From Rostratula benghalensis (Eukaryota; Chordata; Aves; Charadriiformes; Rostratulidae): DNA of 64,000 nucleotides. The position numbers and the translations under genes are program-made. Positions within the stretch are counted from its first letter, which is position 1; the number at the start of each line of letters is the position of its first letter. The stretch is taken from the NCBI GenBank assembly GCA_013399305.1, contig VXAI01000015.1, positions 3,137,329-3,201,328 of the forward strand, in the 5' to 3' direction. Shown here one piece after another: positions 56,301 through 64,000 of this stretch. The notes below the pieces were generated by a model. It made no database searches and was not told the origin of the DNA. It saw nothing but the letters and a program-made list of their open reading frames with translations.

Positions 56301-59300
56301 CACCAGAGAACTCCTGAAGAATGATAAAAGAACCCAGCTGTTAGAGCCTAGGAACCACCCCTGCTCCCCTCTACAGAGCTGTGTCTGCCCAGCACCTTCT
56401 GCCCACTCTAGTCACAGGAGCCCTGGGAACTGTCACACTGCCCCACGTACACTCTGATGTTTAGGTGCCACACGCTGATGATCAAGGTAGAAATGGTCAG
56501 GACCAGAGAGGTGACAGCTACCCCTGAAACAGAAGGTAACTCAGCAAGACCTTCCTTCCCATCCTCCAGAACCCAAAAGTCCCTAAAGCACAGTGTGTTC
56601 TAGTGGCTGAGCTATTTCAGTTGCCTTGGTGGTCTTACCCGCTGTACATCAGGCTGTCTTGGATTGGTTTCCCTCCTGCAGCCTCAGCAGCTAAATCACC
56701 TGAGGAACAAGGAAGTGCAGAAACAGATTAATTCAAGATAATTTTCTTTAAAATCTTTATATATTCTGAGCAATTGAGTTTTCAGGTAGAATTTTCTGGT
56801 CCTCCACAACCTGCTGAGTTGCTTCTTAAGTCATTTTGCCAAACACATACGGGCTGAAGCTCATGTGGATGCTGCTGACTCTTACACTCTGAAGTTTTAG
56901 AAAATTTAGGCTGAAAGAGAGCCTTTTTAGAAGGGGATCAAAACCCATCAGAATCATTTGAGGCAATCAGTATATGCCCACTTGGTACAAGCAATTGACT
57001 GCTGTGTAAAAGAACAGTGGTGTATGTTGCATGTAGGGCTTCCAAACAACTCTGTCCTTCAGTAGCAAAAAAAAAATCCAGGGCAGCCAAATGAGCTGGC
57101 AGCTGGGTACCCAAAACAGGGCAGTTTGTGCCTTTGCCAGAACATTTGAATGCTGGAAACACAACTATCACAAGACAAGTGTATACTGGCCCCATCGCTT
57201 CCGGGAAAAATACAAACAACACTGGGCTCTTCCTTATGAAAGACCCTCACAGATTCCGGTTCTATTCCTCCAAATGCCTGTTTTAATACGAGTAGTGCAA
57301 CTGTGGAAGGACAAATCACTTATGACCAAGTTCCAACTCAGTAAAGCATCAGACACACAGCCAAGGTTGAACAATATCCTTCTGTTGGTTAATTAAGTAC
57401 TCGTGCATGGACATTCTTAAGCATGTGGCTTAACTCTACATATGTATACATTTTCAAGCAATTCCTATCGAAACATCAACACAGAGTTGTTAAAACTAAT
57501 TTAAAAATGCTTTTCAAGAGTAGAAGCTGAGCTAGCTGAAGTTCTGTCTTGGACTGTGATGCTGAGTGAAACTGAAGACAGAATGACAAGGGAACAGCTC
57601 CTCTGAAAGGAAGGCATTTCCCTCTGAGCCTACTTATCTTCTTTTCCATTTGGATTTCCAGGCTCAATCTCTTATTGAGGTTCCCAAATAATCTTTACTC
57701 TCAAATCCTATCTTTGAAGGTAATTACCAAACATCCTGTGAAAGTAGCCCCTGAGACAGATGTCTCTTCCAGCTTGAGAACAAAACCGTTCCTGTCATTC
57801 AGTCAAACCAGACAGGTTTAATTGCTCTTTCAGCTTTCTAGTAACCACCCTTAATTCCCACATCCCCCTCTGCCTAGAACATTGGCATTTCCAGAAACCA
57901 GCTTACTTGAGAACTGTGCTGGGACCATAACAAAGTCATCTGTGTCACAGGACGAATTCTTACTGCTGCTTCCGGCAGACTCCTTCGACCCATGCAGAAA
58001 GCCAGGGGAATCCTGGGTTGGAGATGCCAGCGCCTTCTCCTGCAGCTGCTGCTGCATCTCTCCAAGGGACTGCTAATTCAAGAAGAAAACAAACACTGGC
58101 TGCAGCACAGCTACTTTATCATTCTGCTTGATCCTTTAAACTGAGCTGTACAAGGCTACAAGCAACATTTTGCTGAAGAACCAGGGCTGACAGTTCACCA
58201 GAAGCAGCTGTTTAGTTTACTGAAAAGGAACAGCCTTTTATGTCCATGTCAGAACAGCCCATCTTCTGTTACACAAAACATGCCACCAACATGTCTGATT
58301 CCCCCCAGATAAGAAAAAAAAATTGCTTTAGGTATTGCAATCCCTCTGCTAAGGCTTTCTGGATCAACCACGTGTTTTCTACCAAACCAATTTAGTGTGG
58401 CTGTGAAACAGAGAGGAACTTTCAGAGATAGCTTTGGTTGTTCTTTTGGGTTATGTTTTTTTGTTTTGGTCTCAAACATTTAAACATGTGGTCTCTACTC
58501 ACACTTTTGCAGTAAGCAGAACTCAGGAACACATACATAAGTGTCCTCACACTTACAGAACACTGGTTTGTTGTAGTACTGATAAGGAGCTAAAGAAAGG
58601 CTTATAGGAGGTTAAGCGTTCAATAGATGAACACCTCACAGCCAGAACAGACCCTACAAAGTCCCATTTTTCAGCTTTCTTCAGCCAATGAATAGCCACA
58701 CAGTCCTCATGTTCTGCAGACAGATGGGAGGAGGCCAGTTTAAGCAAGCTCTAAAACAGCTGAACTGCCCACAGAGCAGATCACAATCTTTATCCTAATG
58801 CATTTTTAGGCCGAGAAAGACAGCTTTCACTTGGGCCCTGTTAAGACCTTGTTCACCCTCCAATGACTCTCCTGCTGTATCAATGGGGACTCTCTCACTG
58901 TACACGCAGTATAGCAGGAGGAATTTTCCACTCTGCAAAGTTGTCTGTCTTCCACCCAAACTCCTGGCTCTGCTCCGCAGATATGTCATTTTTCACGTGC
59001 CAAGACAGAACACCTCCATCAGCAAAACTTCAAAATGCAGAATGGGACCAGTGCAGAACAAATCGGACACAGGACCCACTCCCAATCTAGCAGTGAGTCA
59101 GTCCTAGTTTAGCAAACCAGGAAATCTCAGGGGAGAGTCTGCTTCTCACACCATCTACCCATTCCCAGAGTCTTATGATCAGGAGGGTCTCAGGCAACAA
59201 CCCTCTACTTGGGGCTGCAGAGGGGACGAAGCTCTCAGGGATGCAGTTATGTGACATTCAGTGGAGACCAGACCTCTCCTCTCCGTACAGCCCACATCAT

Positions 59301-60207
59301 GAGCACCTATATCAACTTCTGATAGTCCCTCTCAGCCTTTCCCTGCACCAGGCTGAGACATCTTGGCCCATAGAAACTCAGAGAACAAAGCAGAAAAGCA
59401 GTAATGTCAGGGGGGAAAAAAATTCCATCCTTCTCCCTTCCCCTACTCATCACACCACTAGCATTCCTGAATTCAAAGTCAAAAGGCAGCTTTCACTAAG
59501 AACCTCCAAAAACAAGCTTTTAGTTCAGCCAGCTGGAGGAATGTCACTTCACTGGTCAGTTAATATGCTGCCCTCCAGAAAAGGTTTCACCATTTCAGGT
59601 AACCACAGAGAAAAATCTGTCAGTTCAGACCCTCTCTCACAAGACCAGACTGTGGCAGGTCTGGTCTGAGCAGAAAGCTTTACTGAATGTCCCTCTGTGG
59701 GAATGCTGGTCAGGAAGGAGGGGGTCACCCCACAAAGGAGGGTGGATATGCTGTCAAGCTGCAGAGACTGTGCTTGAAAACAGAACTTACAGCCAAGTAC
59801 ACAGTGCTCTACCCTGAATTAGCCACCATTTTTCCTTTCCAAGGTGCCTTCCTTGTCCATCAAGACAAGCTAGCGTCATTAATACCAACTTCTTTCATGA
59901 GGGCTTTGCATATGATAGGCAATGGCAAACTGAAATATTTCTTGTGGAGAGAAAGACAATCTTCAAGATCCAAACTCTAAACAGACTGAACCAAACCCAG
60001 GCAGAACTAAGGTGTTCAGTGACTTGCAGCAGAAGACAACAAAAGCAGAGGCCTTGTTTCAAAGCAGCAAGTGGGGAGACCCTTAACACAAACAGCGCAT
60101 CCTCTGAGCTGTACTTACGGGAGGTGACGCCAGGTGGGAAGTAGAAGAGCTGCTGGAGGAACTACCAGAGCCTGAACTGGGATAAGAAGGCATTGGCACG
60201 GAAGCAG
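35307..60207 (-). CDS. ULK1: Unc-51-like autophagy-activating kinase 1, C-terminal two thirds; kinase exons off window
   Basis: Ser/Thr kinase that starts autophagy in complex with ATG13, FIP200 and ATG101. Sixteen exons join in phase: 60119-60207, 57907-58069, 56639-56699, 56224-56313, 52137-52262, 49252-49403, 47624-47886, 46789-46973, 45814-45929, 45097-45240, 42988-43175, 40138-40316, 39876-39994, 37618-37775, 37297-37432 and 35307-35362 (stop at 35307-35309). They give about 740 codons matching human residues of roughly 290 to 1050. Visible are the Ser-rich spacer, the LIR core [21 protein letters not shown] and FTVGSPPSG phosphosite contexts, and the C-terminal EAT/tandem-MIT region ending [15 protein letters not shown]. 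Conservation is high in the C-terminus, so an ordinary orthologue. The introns contain no second gene that I can support. Confidence 0.96.
37297..37432 (-). CDS. ULK1: ULK1 penultimate exon
   Basis: Encodes [20 protein letters not shown], then [19 protein letters not shown] and IENINK, phase 1 at T|GTGAGT. Confidence 0.96.
37618..37775 (-). CDS. ULK1: ULK1 exon, second MIT-like repeat
   Basis: Encodes [20 protein letters not shown], then [20 protein letters not shown] and LIFSYAVQM, phase 0. Matches human with conservative changes. Confidence 0.96.
39876..39994 (-). CDS. ULK1: ULK1 exon, MIT-like helices
   Basis: Encodes [20 protein letters not shown], then [19 protein letters not shown], phase 1. 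Near-identical to human. Confidence 0.96.
40138..40316 (-). CDS. ULK1: ULK1 exon, first MIT-like helices
   Basis: Encodes [20 protein letters not shown], then [13 protein letters not shown] and [19 protein letters not shown], phase 2. Part of the EAT/tandem-MIT domain that binds ATG13 and FIP200. Confidence 0.96.
42988..43175 (-). CDS. ULK1: ULK1 exon, start of C-terminal domain
   Basis: Encodes [20 protein letters not shown] to [20 protein letters not shown], then PEETLME, phase 0. [18 protein letters not shown] is identical in human and opens the C-terminal domain. Confidence 0.95.
45097..45240 (-). CDS. ULK1: ULK1 exon with mTORC1 site context
   Basis: Encodes [20 protein letters not shown], then [19 protein letters not shown] and RTRMFS, phase 1. 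VGSPPSG contains the serine equivalent to human Ser758 (mouse Ser757), phosphorylated by mTORC1. Confidence 0.95.
45814..45929 (-). CDS. ULK1: ULK1 exon ([12 protein letters not shown])
   Basis: Encodes [20 protein letters not shown], then [19 protein letters not shown], phase 1. It matches human [20 protein letters not shown] and EKPMEIA. Confidence 0.95.
46789..46973 (-). CDS. ULK1: ULK1 exon ([11 protein letters not shown])
   Basis: Encodes [20 protein letters not shown], then [20 protein letters not shown] to IKG, phase 2. It matches human [34 protein letters not shown]. Confidence 0.95.
47624..47886 (-). CDS. ULK1: ULK1 exon with [11 protein letters not shown] and MGSPTK phosphosite contexts
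   Basis: Encodes [20 protein letters not shown], then [15 protein letters not shown] and [19 protein letters not shown] sequence (reads [15 protein letters not shown]), phase 0. [11 protein letters not shown] is the AMPK/14-3-3 site region (human Ser555/556) and GSPTK the site around human Ser638. A human segment of about 30 residues that precedes [10 protein letters not shown] is not found here. The acceptor CTCCAG has a poor pyrimidine tract. Confidence 0.9.
49252..49403 (-). CDS. ULK1: ULK1 exon, spacer region (STSPLGF)
   Basis: Encodes [20 protein letters not shown] to AKPFMPSPQ, phase 1. It matches human AIRRSGSTSPLGF and GRPYTPSPQ. The RRSSS/RRSGS context is a known regulatory serine cluster. 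Confidence 0.94.
51273..51312. repeat. A-rich tract in ULK1 intron
   Basis: Three A runs separated by single C, the last about 20 A long. Simple sequence. Confidence 0.9.
52137..52262 (-). CDS. ULK1: ULK1 exon, spacer region (SVPIPVPTQ)
   Basis: Encodes [20 protein letters not shown], then [20 protein letters not shown], phase 2. It matches human [31 protein letters not shown]. Confidence 0.95.
52263..56223 (-). other. ULK1: Large ULK1 intron, no gene seen
   Basis: Nearly 4 kb between phase-matched exons. A 209-codon plus-strand frame (52303-52932) and a 118-codon minus-strand frame (54667-55023) show no recognisable motif. I see no repeat or RNA gene. Confidence 0.6.
56224..56313 (-). CDS. 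ULK1: ULK1 exon, spacer region
   Basis: Encodes [20 protein letters not shown], then PYSSSPSPS, phase 2. It matches human [29 protein letters not shown]. Confidence 0.94.
56639..56699 (-). CDS. ULK1: ULK1 exon, spacer region
   Basis: Encodes [20 protein letters not shown], phase 2 at GG|GTAAGA. It matches human GDLVAEAPSAKPPPDSLMCSG. Confidence 0.92.
57907..58069 (-). CDS. ULK1: ULK1 exon with LC3-interacting motif
   Basis: Encodes [20 protein letters not shown] to [16 protein letters not shown], phase 1 at A|GTAAGC. DFVMV preceded by acidic residues is the known ULK1 LIR (human FVMV). The acceptor is a TAGCAG tandem; with the upstream AG the exon starts at 58072 and gains one Gln. Confidence 0.94.
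60119..60207 (-). CDS. ULK1: ULK1 exon, serine-rich linker after kinase
   Basis: Encodes [20 protein letters not shown] followed by STSHLASPP, phase 0 at CCC|GTAAGT. It matches human [27 protein letters not shown] almost residue for residue. Confidence 0.95.
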
Positions 60208-63200
60208 CTAAAACCAGCAAAAGATAAAAAACAAAAGAAGTGGTCAAACTAAGATCAATCAATAATAAAGTCTCCCTCATCGTTTCCCATCGGGTTTCTC
60301 TCACGTACCATCATGTATCAGATGTGGTCAATTAAAGAACAAGAAAAGAAAAAGTAACATTCTGTTCAGTTACATGATTCTTATGCATTCACTCCTCCAT
60401 GTGCTATTTCAGTTATAAATCACAGGGTGGAAGGTCTCAGAGCATCTGACTAAGGTGGTTTCTGCCCTAAAGAGCCCCCAAAGCATCTTTACAAATGAAG
60501 GTAAGGATAAACAGAAAAGTGGTCTGAGTTACTCGTGTCAGAGGTTAAAAACCAGATCACCCCTTACAGTTTCCTATTCATCAGACCCTGTGGCTCAGCA
60601 CACTTATGTCTAATGTTGGGAGTTTTGTGCTCAGTTAAACGTGTGCCTACTCACACCCAATGCACTCGCTGCCCGGTCACTTGAGCATCCCAGGCCACTT
60701 GCTATAAGAAACCCAAACACCCCACAGAATGAAAGGTTCCACAAGGAAACAGTTCAGTTGCTTCATGTACCTCAACACGTTCTCCCCCAGTCACTTCTAG
60801 GGAGTTAAAGGGGTTTTGATTATTTAATCTCTTTCTACAGAAATTGTTCCACAGCACAGGCTATTCTCGCATCCCTTCCTTTCATGTTTTATTGTTCAGT
60901 ATCAGAACTACCCATTTTATTCACTTCATTGTTGAACTGCCTTTTCTAACTCTCACAGAGGCACAAAGCTCACAATGAAAGGACTAGTTAGCATTGACCT
61001 TCAGGCAGAGAAGATGATTCAGGCATCACAGAAGAAAAGAATATTTAACTCTAACAACTTCTGCAGGTGAGGTTCAGTAAATAACTTCGAAGAGCTTAGC
61101 TCAGCCGAGGAGGGAGACAAGTCAAAGGTAACACCAGCTCTTTAAAGGACTTGGAAGTATTTAAGTGGTTCAAATTCTCCAGTCCACCCACACAAGACTG
61201 AACAGTGTGGAAAAAGTCCCAACACCCCCACTTCAAGGTAGCTTGAAGTCAGCTTTTGCTTTGCAACCATTTTGGTATTTGAATGGCTTAAGACAGATCA
61301 GAGGCGACACTTAAGTGAGGAGGGGAACACTTTGCTTCTCTGCCATTGTGCTGGCAGAGAATTCACACCATTTATCAGGTTTTTACCTTTACAGGATCCA
61401 TACTAATGACTCCATACTTAGTACAAGGAAGGTTAATAATACTTAGAAGAAGAATGCTTATGTTTGAAGTAAAACTACCTCTGTCATTAATCACATTAGA
61501 CACTACAAAGTACTTATTCTATTCAACCAGCTAGAAAAATAAAAGTACATCCTTCTGCAATTAACTGTTGAAACAGCATTTTAATGATAAAAGAATGGGA
61601 AAATATGCTTTTTAATAAAAGGCTTTATGAAGTCTATGAAGCCTATCAGAGAAGGTTAAAAGATGACTGAGTCAGTGTCTCCTAGCAGAGAGCACTCATA
61701 GGCTGAATTGCTCAGTCTGACAGAGATGTAGCAAGAGCCAACAACAGGAAAATGAAGCCAAAGAAGCACAGAATCAAAATATATGTTTTAACGTAAGTAA
61801 TCAACCACTGTAACAGTTTAACCAGGGTCACAGTGATCTGCACTCTTTGCTAATATTAACAAAACCCAACTGTTTTCCTGGAGCAGTTGAGTTATGCTGC
61901 AAACAGCAGAGTTCTGGGGTTTGTGCCATAGGGGGGATGGCTGTATCATGCAGTGGCACATGCCAGCGCCTTCCCCTCTTAATGCTGGGCCACAGCAGAG
62001 CAGCAGTGCTCACTGCCAGTGCTGTGAGGGTTGGCTCCAGAATTAATTCAATCTCTCCAAAGCTTCGCAAGAGCCTGCTTTTCATCCTCTGCACCTATTC
62101 TACACTTGATATTTTTGCCCTTGATGGACTGAGCTGTTAAAAGGCACTGCCCTAGCCCTGGTGAAGGAACAGGAACCATAGTCCCTTGAAGATGGATGTT
62201 GGTGAAGGCACTGAGAGCTACACTGCCTGCACCCCACGAGCTCTTCCAGCAGCGCTGGTTCCCCGCACTCCGGGAAGACACAGGACAAGTCAGAGAACGG
62301 GGCTGTCAAAGGGAGAGCTCTGTCTGCCCCAGAGCCATCCCTACCATCTTCCCTGGATACCCAGCACCAGAGATCTGAGAGAGGGGAAGAAGCACCCCCC
62401 TCCACTCATTTTTCTCCTGGTAAATGTTAGAGAACAATTCACTGTGCCAACAGCTATGGATCTTCCTATTACAGAAGAGTACTCTTTCATAAGAGTAGGT
62501 GATTTCAGAACTGTATCAACACGTGTCTGCTGCAAGACCATCACCATTCATTTTTACCAGAATTAGCATTGCTGTTAAGAGTCATTTGAGTGCTCTCTCA
62601 AGGTCCCCTCCACTCTGTTTTGGGTCTGTGTTTATTATTGATTTAAACCTGGCTGGAATTGAGACTTTCCTATTTTTGTCTATTTGTTTTGAACAGTTTT
62701 CTATTAACCTAGAAAGGAAGGCAAGCAAGCAGGCTTTGCCACTATCATCCAAAACTCAAGTTAAAACTGTCTGCATGAAGCACACCATTATATACAGAAT
62801 CTATTAATCGTGTTCTCATTTTAAACGCTATAAACTCCCCAAACTCACACTGTAACTCTGTGAGCTCCAACTCTGAAGGTCCTGACACTAAACCCAGACT
62901 TTTATGCATGTAGAACCATGAGGTTTGGCTCTGACAAACCCTCTCTGACCACCACATCCCTGTTGGTGCATTTTTCATTGTCAGCCACACAGGGCAGCTT
63001 GAAAGCAAGACGCTTCTTCCATCTCCTCCACACCCCCGGCACTCCCAGTTTAAAATTAAAAAGGCTGCAAATGCTTGGCTCATCATGTTTTCAGCTCCAG
63101 TCTGAATGCAGGGAATGTTAGCATGGATTGTAGGCCCCCACCCAAATCCAGAAATTGCTGAATTGTAATTGTAATGTAAATAACTCTGTTTTCATAATTG

Positions 63201-64000
63201 TCCTCTCCAACTTGTTCCAGCAGCAAAACAGTCATCCTGTACATTGTGTAACCAATGCCAACTGGTTTCAAAATGGGAGAGCTGGGAGCCATAAAGGCAA
63301 GCCCGTGCTCTGGCTGTGCGGATCTTGATCCTGGATCCCACACCTGCAGAAATCACTTCTACCAGGGGCTTAGTTGTACTAAAAATACCTGACCCTCAAG
63401 CTTTATATAAAAGCTTTATTTGGAATCTGAGTTTCACACACACTGGACAGATGCCTTTTTGTGATTATCTGGGTTCAATTAAACCCAGTCATCAAAAAGT
63501 TACTTAATTGCAGTCTCTGACGAGGCAAAAGTTTTGGTGCAAAACTGAAAGGACTTGCCTAAAGATTAAGCTGCTTTTTAGAGTTAAAGAATTTGCATCA
63601 TCAATATCTTTTACATGCAGAGGTCATGGTATTTTTTTGCTAGTTTTTACTTGAGTATTTCATGTACAAGAAGATTACAAAGAAGGTAAAATTCAATTTA
63701 AGGCTGACAGATGTTCCATACTTCTGAACCATAACCGCTCACATTCAATGCTCTCTGAACTCAAGAGTAAAGGAGGTACCAGGTTGCAATTCATTAAAGG
63801 TTGAAGCAAAAAATCCTCCAAAATACAGATACCAGCTACAATGTGTTTACTGAGAGAAGACTTGCACAAGCATCTAATTATGCCTTCTCATGCATTATTA
63901 CTGTAACACACTGCCCCATACCATATGCTGATCAGACCTGACTACAGACAGACGACATCCTGACTAGACACGGTATTTTAAAGACTTTATTAATAAATTA
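60208..64000 (-). other. ULK1: ULK1 intron at right window edge
   Basis: Nearly 3.8 kb upstream of the serine-rich exon. I looked for the last kinase-domain exon (FFHHPFLDAS in human) on the minus strand and did not find it, so this reads as one long intron. No repeats of note. Confidence 0.6.

Noticed and set aside
59175..59669. Plus-strand open frame of 164 codons in a ULK1 intron
   Set aside because: No motif or repeat signature; consistent with chance.

Overview
The window looks like nuclear DNA of a bird (or another compact sauropsid genome). It holds three vertebrate genes in tandem, all on the minus strand, with GT-AG introns, CpG-island promoters, an old CR1-like LINE remnant and an assembly gap inside a GC-rich promoter. 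Read in transcript direction (right to left) the order is ULK1, PUS1, then an EP400-family gene. This is the same order and relative orientation as human 12q24.33, but packed into 64 kb. I mapped exons by hand, translating the minus strand, matching splice sites and reading phases, and comparing with human proteins from memory. No search was run.

Layout. 1-19,400: an EP400-like SWI2/SNF2 remodeller. Twenty-three coding exons (472-17,367) join in phase with no internal stop or frameshift, and the gene continues off the left edge. Its CpG island lies at about 18,650-19,330. 19,590-27,470: PUS1, six exons, complete (436 aa), with a CpG-island promoter that runs into an N gap (27,467-28,056). 28,240-32,200: about 4 kb of intergenic DNA with no gene I can support. 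32,200-64,000: the 3' sixteen coding exons of ULK1 (about 740 codons) and a 3'UTR of about 3.1 kb. The kinase-domain exons lie beyond the right edge.

The ULK1 part carries the serine-rich spacer, the LC3-interacting motif, the mTORC1 and AMPK phosphosite contexts and the C-terminal ATG13/FIP200-binding (EAT/tandem MIT) region. PUS1 is an ordinary TruA-family tRNA pseudouridine synthase. Its first-exon arrangement would give mitochondrial and nuclear/cytosolic forms. The three genes share no obvious pathway; their linkage is old synteny.

The least ordinary part is the EP400-like gene. It sits where EP400 should be, yet its ATPase core is much more divergent than I would expect of a bird EP400. 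Only about 66 codons lie upstream of the HSA exon, instead of many hundreds. The acidic linker between HSA and ATPase is reduced to a short basic segment. Helicase motifs III, V and VI are altered, while Walker A (GLGKT) and the DE of Walker B remain. I read it as a fast-evolving, shortened EP400 paralogue, or a strongly diverged orthologue, that still keeps an open reading frame.
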